Shown here: positions 43,155 through 52,379 of the stretch, in pieces
Layout: every line of letters starts with the position of its first letter
How positions within the stretch are numbered: the stretch's first letter is position 1
DNA from: an uncultured Lachnospiraceae bacterium
GTDB lineage: Bacteria; Bacillota; Clostridia; Lachnospirales; Lachnospiraceae
Assembly (NCBI GenBank): GCA_900548905.1
Contig: URMK01000017.1
Location: 42,091 to 106,090 of the forward strand
Reading direction: 5' to 3'
DNA length: 64,000 nucleotides
Notes under the pieces: model-generated
Seen by the model: the letters and a program-made list of their open reading frames with translations, nothing else
Told to the model about the DNA's origin: nothing
Database searches by the model: none
Program-made: the position numbers and the translations under genes

Positions 43155-45269
43155 ATGGAACAAACAACGTTATTCCCCAAGGCGGGAGGATTTATTCATG
43201 GAGGAGATTACAATCCGGAGCAGTGGCTTGACCGGCCAGACATCCTGGAGGAAGATATCCGCATGATGAAAAAAGCCGGTGTAAACTGCGCTACTCTGGG
43301 TGTTTTCTCCTGGTCCTTCTATGAACCGGCGGAAGGGGAGTATCACTTCGGCTGGCTTGAACGTATCATGGATAAGCTGTATAAAAATGGAATCTATACC
43401 ATTCTTGCCACACCTTCCGGGGCCAGGCCGGCCTGGCTGGACGCGGCATATCCGGAGGCCATGCGGGTGAACCGCCGGGGCGTTAGAAACCATCACGGCC
43501 TTCGGCATAACCATTGCATGAGTTCCCCCGCCTACCGCCGGAAGACGGCGGAGATTGACCGCAGGCTTGCACAACGTTTCGGTTCCCACCCCGGCCTGCT
43601 TTTATATCATATCTCCAACGAATTGGGAGGGGAATGCTTTTGTCCCCTTTGTGTACAGCGGTTCCGGGCGTATCTGGCCGATACCTTTGATCAGGATATT
43701 GAAAAGCTTAATAGGGCGTGGTGGACAGCCTTCTGGAGCCATCGTTATGACAGCTTTGAGCAGATAGAACCGCCCTTTGCGGACGGGGAAGGCAGCATCA
43801 TGGGACTGAATCTGGAGTGGAAGCGTTTTACCACCTGGAATATGAATGATTTCATGAAAGCGGAAATACGGGCACTAAAGGAAATTACCCCTCAGATTCC
43901 GGTAACCACCAATTTTATGACACTGTATAACGGACTGGACTATCGGAGGATGGCAGGAGAACTGGACGTAATTTCCTGGGACAGCTATCCCAGATTTCAT
44001 AATGACAGGGAAAGCCTGTTTGACACCATGGCGGACAACGCCTTTCAGCATACCGTGATGCGTTCCATGAAAAAAGAAAAGCCTTTTATGCTGATGGAGA
44101 GCGCTCCCGGCCTGGTGAACTGGCATCCCTATAATAAACTCAAGCGGCCCGGCGTCCACACACTGGCCTGCCTGCAGGCCGCCGCCTGCGGCTCGGATAC
44201 GGTCCAATATTTCCAGTGGCGGAAGGGCAGAGGCTCTTTTGAACAGTATCATGGAGCTGTAGTGGATCACCTGGGAGCGGAGGATACCCGGATTTTCCTC
44301 GAGGTGGCCCGGGTGGGAGAGATCCTGAAAAAAATATCCCCGGCGGCCGGAACCCTTGTGAAAGCGAAGGCGGCCCTGCTGTTTGACTGGGATAACCGCT
44401 GGGCCATCCAGGATGCAAAAGCGTTGAGCGAACAAACCAAGTGCTATGAAGAAACCTGTATGGGAATCTGGAAGGAGTTCCTGAAGCTGGGGGTGGAAAT
44501 GGATATTCTTCCTTCAGACGGGGATTTTACGGATTACGATGTCCTTGTGGCTCCCATGCTTTATCTTCTGCAGCCGGATACCGCATCCCGCCTCAAAGCC
44601 TTTGTGGAGCGGGGCGGCCAGCTTCTGGCCACGTATTTCACCGGCTATGTGGACAAGGATCAGCTTTGCTTTTTGGGAGGCTTTCCGGGAGACGGTCTTT
44701 CCGGACTTTTCGGCATTGTCAGCGAGGAAATCGACACCTTGTATCCATCGGACCGCAATGGAATCCGGTTCCTGCCGGAAGGAAACCATGAGCCCGGAAG
44801 CGCATTTGCTCCATCGGCACAGGACTCTGCCGGTGACGGCATACCGGCTTCCATGGAATGGGAGGTAAGGGATTATGCGGAGATCCTCCGCGTAAAGGAT
44901 GCAAAGGTGCTGGCTGTTTATACCGGTGATTTCTACAGGGGAACCGCCGCCCTCACCTGTAAAGCTTACGGAAAAGGGAAGGCATATTATGCGGCGGCCA
45001 GATGTGCCCCCGGCCGGATGCGTCCCCTGTTTTCCCGAATGCTTTCGGATGCGGGGATCCCGGAAAGAATACTGCCGGAAGGGGTGGAATCCCATGTCAG
45101 GACCGGAAAAGAAGGAAGCTATGCTTTTTATCTGAATTATGAAACCAGCCCCGCCCGGGTGGAACAGGTATACGGAACGGATATGCTGACCGGAAAATCG
45201 GTACAGGGAGAACTTTCCCTTGAGGGCTATGGAGCCGCCGTAATCCGGCTTCCTGACGGGAAAAGTTAA
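43155..45269 (+). CDS. GH42 beta-galactosidase, second copy
   Basis: A 704-residue enzyme. GGAGGAG at 43143 fixes the ATG at 43155; an in-frame GTG at 43137 overlaps the previous stop. It has GGDYNPEQWLDRPDILEEDIRMMKKAGVN, ISNELGGECFCPLCVQRF (acid/base Glu and zinc cluster) and FMLMESAPGLVNWHPYN (nucleophile Glu). The paralogue upstream is clearly diverged: TEQSPNQQNW against MESAPGLVNW, and the loop between nucleophile and dimer domain differs. The two therefore probably take different galactosides rather than being a recent duplication. Last gene of the operon. Confidence 0.92.
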   Translation: MEQTTLFPKAGGFIHGGDYNPEQWLDRPDILEEDIRMMKKAGVNCATLGVFSWSFYEPAEGEYHFGWLERIMDKLYKNGIYTILATPSGARPAWLDAAYPEAMRVNRRGVRNHHGLRHNHCMSSPAYRRKTAEIDRRLAQRFGSHPGLLLYHISNELGGECFCPLCVQRFRAYLADTFDQDIEKLNRAWWTAFWSHRYDSFEQIEPPFADGEGSIMGLNLEWKRFTTWNMNDFMKAEIRALKEITPQIPVTTNFMTLYNGLDYRRMAGELDVISWDSYPRFHNDRESLFDTMADNAFQHTVMRSMKKEKPFMLMESAPGLVNWHPYNKLKRPGVHTLACLQAAACGSDTVQYFQWRKGRGSFEQYHGAVVDHLGAEDTRIFLEVARVGEILKKISPAAGTLVKAKAALLFDWDNRWAIQDAKALSEQTKCYEETCMGIWKEFLKLGVEMDILPSDGDFTDYDVLVAPMLYLLQPDTASRLKAFVERGGQLLATYFTGYVDKDQLCFLGGFPGDGLSGLFGIVSEEIDTLYPSDRNGIRFLPEGNHEPGSAFAPSAQDSAGDGIPASMEWEVRDYAEILRVKDAKVLAVYTGDFYRGTAALTCKAYGKGKAYYAAARCAPGRMRPLFSRMLSDAGIPERILPEGVESHVRTGKEGSYAFYLNYETSPARVEQVYGTDMLTGKSVQGELSLEGYGAAVIRLPDGKS

Positions 45270-45372
45270 ATAACCCGCAGCAGGCTTGATTTTGGTTCGC
45301 AGCCCGCAGGAATAAAGCGAAGGCTTTCATCATTCTTTTCCATTATCTTTTCACTCGTCCTGACCCTGTATG

Positions 45373-45417
45373 CCGGGGAAGCAGTCGCGTACAAACCGCG
45401 GATAATTGCTTCCCCGG
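45373..45417 (+). terminator. Hairpin after the GH42 operon
   Basis: A perfect 11-bp stem (45373-45383 and 45407-45417) with a 23-base loop is followed only by ATTTCC, so it terminates weakly if at all. It lies about 100 bases after the second GH42 stop in a 392-base stretch without genes, which otherwise holds the Rpn promoter. Confidence 0.5.
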
Positions 45418-45573
45418 ATTTCCAATCAAAATACTGCTGCTTTTTTTACCGTAATGCTTGCAGGATTCACGGAATTGTGATATACCTATGTTATATTCAT
45501 TTGTGCAACCATTCTGTTACACATATAGTCAGGCCGTGTCGGCCGGAAAATCCTATTCTAAAAATTCAAAGTA

Positions 45574-45602
45574 TTGCTTTTTGGGGGCTGTTTCTTTATA
45601 AT
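45574..45602 (+). promoter_or_regulatory. Sigma-A-type promoter for the Rpn-type gene
   Basis: TTGCTT (45574-45579), a 17-base spacer, then TATAAT (45597-45602), 60 bases before the ATG at 45662. Confidence 0.7.
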
Positions 45603-45661
45603 GGTCTGTATAAAGTATAGATCCTTTGGATTTAGTGATAAATACAAAGGAGGAATTACAT

Positions 45662-46660
45662 ATGGCGCAGGAGAAGGATTCTGCATTCAGGCGTTTCCTT
45701 GAGAAACCGGAGCATTTTTGCGATCTGTTTAACGGCGCATTGTTCCGGGGAGAACAGGTTTTAAAGCCGTTCATGCTGTCGGGCGCAGAAAAGGAAAAAA
45801 TGCTGCAGGTTCCGGATACGCAGGGACGTAAGCATACAGTGAGGCGGTACCAGGATGTGGTCCGAAGGGTTTCCGGGCAGTTTCAATACGCGGTTTACGG
45901 TGTGGAAGGACAAGGGGAGAGCCACTATGCCATGCCTGTGAGGGAGATGTTATATGATGCCCTGAATTATTCGGAACAGGTAAAACAGTTTGCAGAAAGC
46001 CACCGGGAGAAGAAGGACTGCAGGAACAGCGCCCAGTTTTTATCCGGCATGCTTCCGGAAGACCGCCTCGCCCCTGTTTTATCAATATGTATTTATTATG
46101 GGCAGGAAACTTGGACAGGACCGCGGGAACTTCAGGATATGCTGAATATCCCTGCCGAATTCACCAAAATGAGTCCTTTTCTTGCGAATTATAAATTAAA
46201 CCTGATACAGGCTTCCGAGGTGGAGCCTTCAGATTTCAGGACAGACTGGCGATTTATTTTTTCCCTGCTGTCTTTGTCGGGAGACGGAGAGAAAATGAAG
46301 CGTTATATAGAAGAACACAAAGAGGAATGCAGCCGGGTGGCGGAGGAAACCTTTGATTTCCTCTGCGAGATTTTAAAGGTTGGAAAATGGTGGAGCCGGA
46401 GACGGTCAACAGAGGAAGGAGTTGTGGATATGTGTCTTGCATTTGAACAGATTGAAAAAATGGCTGAGGATCGCGGAAGGAAAATCGGAGAAAAACAAGG
46501 AGTACTCAAAGGCGAAAAACGAGGGGAAAAACGAGGCGAAAATCAATTTGCCGCATTAACCGAAAAACTGCTGACCGCTTCCCGGACGGAAGATTTATTG
46601 AGAGCGGCGAAAGACAGGGAATACAGGAAAAAACTCTATAAGGAATATAGTATTCAGTAA
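45662..46660 (+). CDS. Rpn-family PD-(D/E)XK nuclease/putative transposase-like protein
   Basis: A 332-residue protein. AGGAGG at about 45649 supports ATG 45662 over the in-frame start at 45626. The core has YAVYGVEGQGESHYAMPVREMLYDALNYSEQV and LAPVLSICIYYGQETWTGPREL, typical of the recombination-promoting Rpn family in Lachnospiraceae. The usual acidic strand before G-V-E-x-Q is weak, so activity is uncertain. The C-terminus is charged and has short repeats (GEKRGEKRGEN). Rpn proteins are linked to RecA-independent gene mobility; no terminal repeats flank this gene. It stands alone between two hydrolase units. Confidence 0.8.
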   Translation: MAQEKDSAFRRFLEKPEHFCDLFNGALFRGEQVLKPFMLSGAEKEKMLQVPDTQGRKHTVRRYQDVVRRVSGQFQYAVYGVEGQGESHYAMPVREMLYDALNYSEQVKQFAESHREKKDCRNSAQFLSGMLPEDRLAPVLSICIYYGQETWTGPRELQDMLNIPAEFTKMSPFLANYKLNLIQASEVEPSDFRTDWRFIFSLLSLSGDGEKMKRYIEEHKEECSRVAEETFDFLCEILKVGKWWSRRRSTEEGVVDMCLAFEQIEKMAEDRGRKIGEKQGVLKGEKRGEKRGENQFAALTEKLLTASRTEDLLRAAKDREYRKKLYKEYSIQ

Positions 46661-46845
46661 CATGGCGGAAAATTGGTTCCAGCGTAACTTTCCGTGTCAT
46701 CATGGTTACGTGATATCGGCAAAATGAGAACTTCGGAGGATGAGTCAGTTTACTATATTGCTATGCATTAGTAATATAATCCGATTTCCTTTATCCCTTG
46801 TGGTTGTTACAATTTTCCTATAACAACGATCAGGAGGCAATCGCT

Positions 46846-48279
46846 ATGAGCAAAGTAGACTGGAATTCCGTAAAAAAAGAAGTGCCCGAATGGTTCAGGG
46901 ATGCCAAATTCGGACTGTTTTTCCATTGGGGGCCCTATTGTGTCCCTGCATACCAGGATGAATGGTATTCGCGGCGTATGTATGATAAGGGAAATCCCTG
47001 TTACAGGCACCATAAGGAGACGTTCGGAAGTGTCCATGATTTCGGCTATAAGGATTTTTATCCCCTGATGAAAGGGGACAAATTCGATCCCGGGGAATGG
47101 GCGGCGCTGGCCGCAAAAAGCGGTGCAAAATATGCGGGGCCTGTTTCGGAGCACGCGGATAATTTCTCTATGTGGGACAGCCGGGTTAATCCGGTAAACA
47201 GTGTAAATTACGGCCCCGGAAGAGATGTGTTGGGAGAATGCTTTGCGGCCTTCCGCAAAGAGGGGCTGCGTACACTTGCTACCTTTCACCACCAGTGGCT
47301 GTGGGGATGGTTTATGTCCTCCGACGTGGAAGCGGACGTGTATCTGCCGGGCAATGAGAAGTATTACGGACCCATTGTGCCGCTGGAAGCTAACAGGGCG
47401 AATCCCTACTGCGGCCCGGACAGGAAATTCTGTGAAAACTGGAAGGATAAAGTACGGGAAGTCATTGATAACTATGACCCGGATGTGGTCTATTTTGACA
47501 GCCGTGCAATCATCATTGATGAAGAAACCCGTTTTAGCATACCGGATTATTACTATAATACTAAAAAGAAAACGGACGGAGTTATTACCTATAAGTGGGA
47601 GGATTTCCCGGCAGGGACAGGGGTGTTTGATATTGAATGCGGAAGATTTACCGAGCCACAGCCATTCCCCTGGCAGGTGGACGACCGTCTGGAAGACCAT
47701 CCCACGACCTGGAGCATGGTGGAAAATCCCCAATACCGTTCCTCAGGCCGTATCATCCGCCAGCTGTGCGATATCGTATCCAAAAACGGAAATCTGCTGC
47801 TGAATGTGGGGCCCTATGCGGACGGCTCTTTCCATCCGGATGCCGTGCGGATTCTTGAGGAAGTGGGAGAATGGCTGGCCCTTAACGGCGAGGCAATTTA
47901 CGGGACAAGGCCTTTCACTGTTGCTGCGGAAGGCCAGGCTGCGGCCGGCGAAGGGAATTACGATGCGGGGAAGCTGGGACAGCAGGTGGATATGGGGAGG
48001 ACGATTGACAGAAGCGGTGCGGACCCGTCGGAGGGAGAGTTCCGTTTTACGGCAAAGAAAGACGCGCTGTATGTCATTGCCATGGGATGGCCGGGGGACG
48101 GACAGTTCCATATCCGTGCACTGGGGGAAAACGGCGTTTACGAAAAGCCTGTGGAAACGGTTTCCATGCCCGGCTGCCCCGGCCTGCTCTCCTTTACAAG
48201 AGACGCCGAAGGCCTGCACGTGTCGGCGCCTGACAGGAAGCCCTGTAAATCGGCATATGTCCTTAAAATAAACGGATAA
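46846..48279 (+). CDS. GH29 alpha-L-fucosidase
   Basis: A 477-residue enzyme. AGGAGG at 46832 supports ATG 46846 over the in-frame start at 46798. The opening WFRDAKFGLFFHWGPYCVPAYQDEWY is the family hallmark. AKYAGPVSEHADNFSMWDS, TFHHQWLWGWF and DVVYFDSRAI follow, with the nucleophile Asp in DVVYFDS. GNLLLNVGPYADGSFHPDAV closes the barrel, then a short beta-sandwich follows. There is no signal peptide, whereas many GH29 enzymes are secreted. A TATAAT at 46775-46780 is a possible -10 element. Likely to remove terminal alpha-L-fucose from imported oligosaccharides. Confidence 0.9.
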   Translation: MSKVDWNSVKKEVPEWFRDAKFGLFFHWGPYCVPAYQDEWYSRRMYDKGNPCYRHHKETFGSVHDFGYKDFYPLMKGDKFDPGEWAALAAKSGAKYAGPVSEHADNFSMWDSRVNPVNSVNYGPGRDVLGECFAAFRKEGLRTLATFHHQWLWGWFMSSDVEADVYLPGNEKYYGPIVPLEANRANPYCGPDRKFCENWKDKVREVIDNYDPDVVYFDSRAIIIDEETRFSIPDYYYNTKKKTDGVITYKWEDFPAGTGVFDIECGRFTEPQPFPWQVDDRLEDHPTTWSMVENPQYRSSGRIIRQLCDIVSKNGNLLLNVGPYADGSFHPDAVRILEEVGEWLALNGEAIYGTRPFTVAAEGQAAAGEGNYDAGKLGQQVDMGRTIDRSGADPSEGEFRFTAKKDALYVIAMGWPGDGQFHIRALGENGVYEKPVETVSMPGCPGLLSFTRDAEGLHVSAPDRKPCKSAYVLKING

Positions 48280-48425
48280 AAGGCGGTATGTATCCCTCCC
48301 GTTTTCAAAACAACCTTTCTTTGCGCATATTTTTCTGCTATCTTAATAAATTACCGCAGTATATGAAGAAAATGCTATACTTATCAAAAGGGCTATTTGT
48401 TAAGATGTATATAAGGAAAAGGCTT

Positions 48426-48453
48426 TTCACCAAAAAATTGTGCAATTGGTGAA
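48426..48453. promoter_or_regulatory. Inverted repeat upstream of the response regulator
   Basis: Perfect arms TTCACCAA and TTGGTGAA enclose a smaller AATTG/CAATT pair, ending 27 bases before the GTG start. It could be an operator for autoregulation or a leader hairpin. A TATACT at 48374-48379 may be the -10 element. Confidence 0.45.
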
Positions 48454-48480
48454 GGGGATAAAGCACGGGGAGGTTTTTTT

Positions 48481-49305
48481 GTGAAGGTATTAATCGTAGA
48501 TGACGAGGAACTGACAAGAGAAGGGATCCGCATGATCATCCCGTGGGAGAATCTGGGGATCACAGAGATCTATATGGCTGAGGATGGAGAGGAGGGGCTT
48601 CATAAAGCGAGGGAGCTTTCACCGGACATCATTCTTGCGGACGTACGGATGCCAAGAATGGATGGGATAACCATGGCTTTTGAAATCAGGAAGTCCTGGA
48701 AGCAATGCCGTTTTATTTTTGTGAGCGGATATTGTGACAAGGAATATCTGAAATCCGCTATCCAGCTGTCCGCGGTGAACTATATTGAAAAGCCGGTGGA
48801 GCCTTCGGAAATAGTGGATGCGTTAAAAAAGTCCATCCTGCAGCTTGAGGAAGAGAAACGCAGACTTGCCATAGAGGAAGAATACCGGACGCATTTCAGG
48901 GGGGTGCTGGAAGAAATACCCGAAGAGGACCTGGTGCCGGTATCCTGGCAGTCTTCCATGCATATGGCGGACAAGATCGAGCATTATATCCGGGAAAATT
49001 TTTCCGATATGAACCTTTCCCTCACCCAGCTGGCGGATGCGTTTGAACTGACGAAGCAGTATATGTGCTGGCTCTTCAAAAAAGAGAAGAATGAAACGAT
49101 CAACCAGTGCATCATACGCACCAGGCTGAAATGGGCCAAGGAATATATGCGCCGCAATCCCTTTGTGAAAATAAAAAATGTGGCGGCCAAAGCAGGGTTT
49201 GCCGACAGCAGCTATTTTATAAAGATCTATAAAAAATACGAGCAGGTGACGCCCGCCGATTATCTGAGGGAGTGCAATGAAAACAGACCTGAAGCAAAAA
49301 TTTAA
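48481..49305 (+). CDS. YesN-like response regulator (receiver plus AraC HTH)
   Basis: A 274-residue regulator starting at GTG 48481, 8 bases after GGGGAGG. The receiver domain (1-120) has VDDEE, phospho-acceptor Asp in ILADVRMPRMDG, and the conserved Lys in YIEKPVEP. The C-terminal AraC HTH pair reads LSLTQLADAFELTKQYMCWLFKKEKNETINQCI and IKNVAAKAGFADSSYFIKIYKKYEQVTPADYL. It overlaps the histidine kinase gene by 29 bases. Such pairs control carbohydrate ABC importer and hydrolase genes, and the importer here lies immediately downstream. Confidence 0.92.
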   Translation: MKVLIVDDEELTREGIRMIIPWENLGITEIYMAEDGEEGLHKARELSPDIILADVRMPRMDGITMAFEIRKSWKQCRFIFVSGYCDKEYLKSAIQLSAVNYIEKPVEPSEIVDALKKSILQLEEEKRRLAIEEEYRTHFRGVLEEIPEEDLVPVSWQSSMHMADKIEHYIRENFSDMNLSLTQLADAFELTKQYMCWLFKKEKNETINQCIIRTRLKWAKEYMRRNPFVKIKNVAAKAGFADSSYFIKIYKKYEQVTPADYLRECNENRPEAKI

Positions 49306-51094
49306 GAATCTCAGCCTGAAGAAAAAGCTGCTGCTGTTTTATGGCGTGCTGTTCCTGCTTCCTCTTTTATTAATCAGTATTATTATTTATACGGAGGTTT
49401 CCCAAAGCATGCTGGAGAAAATCCAGTTTTCCGCCACGCAGGGGTATGAACAGTCCAAATCCTATCTGGAATATAAAATCCTGGAGCTGATACAGAGAAC
49501 CGATGTGGTGGTGACCAACGCCGGCCTGAAGGAAAAGATCAGGGGTGACAGCATCTCTTTGCCTGATTCCCATGAACAACTGGTCCAGAAGGAATCGATA
49601 CGCAGTTACCTGCAAAGCGTGGAAAGCAGTACCCAGAGCATCCGGATCCGGCTTTTTGTTGCGGACCGGTATGGGATGATGATGGACGGGGAACATATCC
49701 TGCCGCTTTCGCAGGCAGATAATGCCCTGTGGTATCAGAAAAAGGGAACACAGAAAGTTTATTTTGCCCCGGGTGTTTATTTAGAGGAAGGACGTAAGGA
49801 GGAGTATGTGGCTCTTGTGCGCGATATTCCCGAAGAAGATAATTACCGCAGGAGGAATTCCGTATTGCGTATGGATATCGGGATTGAGGAGCTTGTGGAG
49901 ATACTCAAGAACGCCACGCCTACGGAAAATGCAGTCACTTATCTGGTGAACCGGGAAAACCTTGTCATTGCGGTATCCGACGGATCCAAGCTGGAGGCGC
50001 TGGGGCTTTCAGGGGATTTGCCGGAGGAATTCCGGTATTCCAGGTATGCTTCGGAAAGCGAACTGGAGGAAACAAGGCTGGAACAGAGGGTAATATACTG
50101 TATGCGTAATAAAATACGCAATACGGACTGGGAGATGATAACCGTTATTCCCAAAACGGATATGATAAACGGAATTGCCAGGCTGCAGTATATGGTGGCG
50201 GGGCTGATGATTCTGTTCGGCCTGCTTACCATTGCGGGGGGAACCTTTATTATTTCCTGGATCGTCCGCCGGATATCCAGGCTCAATGACAGCTTTAACC
50301 AGGTGAAAACCGGGGACACCAGGGTTTATCTTCCCAATGATACCCGGGATGAAATCGGTGTGTTATATGACAATTACAACGATATGATGGAGCATACCAA
50401 TCAGCTTATGGATGAAAAATACCATATGGGCATCCACTTAAAAAGTGCGGAGCTGAAGGCGCTCCAGTCCCAAATCAATCCCCATTTCCTCTATAATACG
50501 CTGGAAATGGTGAACTGGCTGGCTTTCGGGGGCCGTATGGAGGATATCCATACGGCGGTTATCTCCCTTTCCAAGTATTACAGGCTGATTCTGAACAAAG
50601 GACAGGATACCCTGACCCTCTCCGAGGAACTGCAGCATGTGGGATATTATATTAAAATACAGGACATCCGGTTCCCGGGAAAGCTGACGTATGTGGAAGA
50701 GGTGGAGGAGGGCCTGCTCTCTGGCATTGTACCCAAGATCATTCTGCAGCCGCTGGTGGAAAATGCGATCCTGCACGGAATTTGGGAGAAGCCGGAGAAA
50801 AGAGGCACTATACGGATATGGGGCTATGAAGAAAACGGGATGGCGTGCGTAAAGGTGATCGATGACGGCATCGGTATGGACGCCCTCACCCTCTCCCATG
50901 TGATGGATGGGAAAATTGCCAGTTCCGGCAGCAGCTACGGTGTAAAAAATGTCCATGCCAGGCTGCAGCTGATGTTCGGGGAAGCCTATGGGCTTTCCTA
51001 TGAAAGCCGGGAAGGGGAGGGAACCTGTGTGACCGTCCGTTTTCCCATAGCGGATAAGGCAGGGAGGCCGGAAGAAGCTTCCCGGAACGAATAA
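49277..51094 (+). CDS. YesM-like sensor histidine kinase
   Basis: A 605-residue membrane kinase. TM1 is at about 17-38 (LLLFYGVLFLLPLLLISIIIY), an extracellular sensor at about 40-295, and TM2 at about 297-325 (YMVAGLMILFGLLTIAGGTFIISWIV). HAMP follows. The His_kinase box is LKALQSQINPHFLYNTLEMVNWLA, with the phospho-accepting His in INPHFLYNTLE. The ATPase domain has LVENAILHGI and DDGIGM. It pairs with the overlapping YesN-like regulator. The large outer domain suggests direct or SBP-mediated sensing of an extracellular sugar. Confidence 0.92.
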   Translation: MKTDLKQKFKNLSLKKKLLLFYGVLFLLPLLLISIIIYTEVSQSMLEKIQFSATQGYEQSKSYLEYKILELIQRTDVVVTNAGLKEKIRGDSISLPDSHEQLVQKESIRSYLQSVESSTQSIRIRLFVADRYGMMMDGEHILPLSQADNALWYQKKGTQKVYFAPGVYLEEGRKEEYVALVRDIPEEDNYRRRNSVLRMDIGIEELVEILKNATPTENAVTYLVNRENLVIAVSDGSKLEALGLSGDLPEEFRYSRYASESELEETRLEQRVIYCMRNKIRNTDWEMITVIPKTDMINGIARLQYMVAGLMILFGLLTIAGGTFIISWIVRRISRLNDSFNQVKTGDTRVYLPNDTRDEIGVLYDNYNDMMEHTNQLMDEKYHMGIHLKSAELKALQSQINPHFLYNTLEMVNWLAFGGRMEDIHTAVISLSKYYRLILNKGQDTLTLSEELQHVGYYIKIQDIRFPGKLTYVEEVEEGLLSGIVPKIILQPLVENAILHGIWEKPEKRGTIRIWGYEENGMACVKVIDDGIGMDALTLSHVMDGKIASSGSSYGVKNVHARLQLMFGEAYGLSYESREGEGTCVTVRFPIADKAGRPEEASRNE

Positions 51095-51171
51095 GAAAAA
51101 GGCATAGGAAGAGCAACGGTTCAGACCTGTCCGGACCGTGACGAGTAAGATGTCCTTCTGCCGGTATGGCG

Positions 51172-51222
51172 GGCCCCGCAGGGGAAATGGAATGTTCCAT
51201 TTCCCGGCGGGGTCTGTTTTGT
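51172..51222 (+). terminator. Terminator after the two-component operon
   Basis: A long stem is formed by an inner 11-bp stem (51182-51192 and 51195-51205) and an outer 8-bp stem (51172-51179 and 51207-51214), followed by a U-rich TGTTTTGTT. It lies in a 333-base gap that also holds a weak TACAAT (51361-51366) for the importer operon. Confidence 0.75.
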
Positions 51223-51427
51223 TGGAAGAAGGACATTTTTATCGGATGGAACTCCCTTTTTTATGAAGCGGTTTGTCAAAGTGCTTAAGAATAGAAGCTA
51301 TCTTCATATTTTCCTGTTTGATATGAATACATTCGGATATGCTTTCCGTAAGCCGGTTGCTACAATAAATATAGGAAGAAGATACCGGTATTCAAAAAAG
51401 ACAAAGTATACAAAGAGGAGGTATAAA

Positions 51428-52363
51428 GTGAAAGCGAAAACTGATAAAAAGCAGGGATTCTTTCAGAAATTTTTCCGATACAGAACACTGCTTCTTATGT
51501 TACTGCCTTCCGCGGCCCTTGTGCTTATTTTTTCTTATCTGCCCATTGGGGGATTGGTCATGGCTTTTAAGCGGTTTAATTATGCGGATGGGATATTCGG
51601 GAGCCCGTGGGTGGGCCTTGACAACTTCAGGTTCTTTTTTGAATCCGGAAAGGCTCTCCTGGTAACCAGGAATACGGCCCTTTACAATCTGGCATTCATC
51701 CTTATCAATACGGTGCTGGAAATTGCCTTTGCCATTATTCTCAGTGAGATGGCGGGAAAATGGATGAAAAAGCTCACACAGTCCATCATCTTTCTTCCGT
51801 ACTTCATTTCCTGGGTAATCGTCGGTTCTATCGCATACAGCCTGCTTTCCTACGAAACAGGCACTCTGAACGGCGTGCTGAAATCCCTGGGAGTGGATCC
51901 GATGAACTTTTACGGGGAATCCGGCTGGTGGCCTTTGATAATCATTGCATTTTCCGCCTGGAAAGGCGTGGGTTACGGAGTTGTGGTATATCTGGCGGCA
52001 ATACTGGGTGTGGATGCTTCCCAATATGAGGCAGCGGCCATTGACGGAGCCAATATTTTCCAGCGGATACGGTACATAACCATACCCAGCATTACCCCTA
52101 CGGTAATCACCCTGACGCTGCTGGCGCTGGGCAAGATTTTCCGGGGAAACCTGGATCTGTTCTATCAGCTGGTAGGGCAGAACGGGGCTTTATTTGATAA
52201 AACGGACGTTATCGACACCTATGTATTCCGAATGACCATAGCGGCGACGGATGTGGGACAGACAGTGGCAATCGGTTTTTATCAGTCCGTCCTTTGTTTT
52301 ATCACCATACTGATAGCCAACTGGGTCGTTAAGAAAAAAGATGAGAATTATTCTCTATTCTGA
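51428..52363 (+). CDS. Carbohydrate ABC transporter permease, LplB/YteP type
   Basis: A 311-residue permease. AGAGGAGG at 51413 fixes GTG 51428; an ATG at 51263 would add an untypical basic leader. It has six predicted TM segments starting with LLLMLLPSAALVLIFSYLPIGGLVMAF. The EAA loop is YEAAAIDGANIFQRIRYITIPSI, which contacts the ATPase. It forms a pair with the next permease and the lipoprotein. No ATP-binding subunit is encoded, so a shared MsiK/MsmX-type ATPase from elsewhere must energise it (known for this transporter class). Confidence 0.9.
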   Translation: MKAKTDKKQGFFQKFFRYRTLLLMLLPSAALVLIFSYLPIGGLVMAFKRFNYADGIFGSPWVGLDNFRFFFESGKALLVTRNTALYNLAFILINTVLEIAFAIILSEMAGKWMKKLTQSIIFLPYFISWVIVGSIAYSLLSYETGTLNGVLKSLGVDPMNFYGESGWWPLIIIAFSAWKGVGYGVVVYLAAILGVDASQYEAAAIDGANIFQRIRYITIPSITPTVITLTLLALGKIFRGNLDLFYQLVGQNGALFDKTDVIDTYVFRMTIAATDVGQTVAIGFYQSVLCFITILIANWVVKKKDENYSLF

Positions 52364-52379
52364 GAAAGGAGGAAAAACG

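Noticed and set aside
46480..46545. Short GEK/RGE repeats near the end of the Rpn-type gene
   Set aside because: Charged C-terminal repeats are common in this family and do not form a distinct element.
45662..46660. Rpn-type gene as part of an insertion sequence
   Set aside because: No terminal inverted repeats or target duplications were seen on either side; the gene has its own promoter.
51263..51427. Upstream extension of the first permease gene
   Set aside because: The added N-terminus is basic and unlike permeases, and a strong ribosome site precedes GTG 51428.
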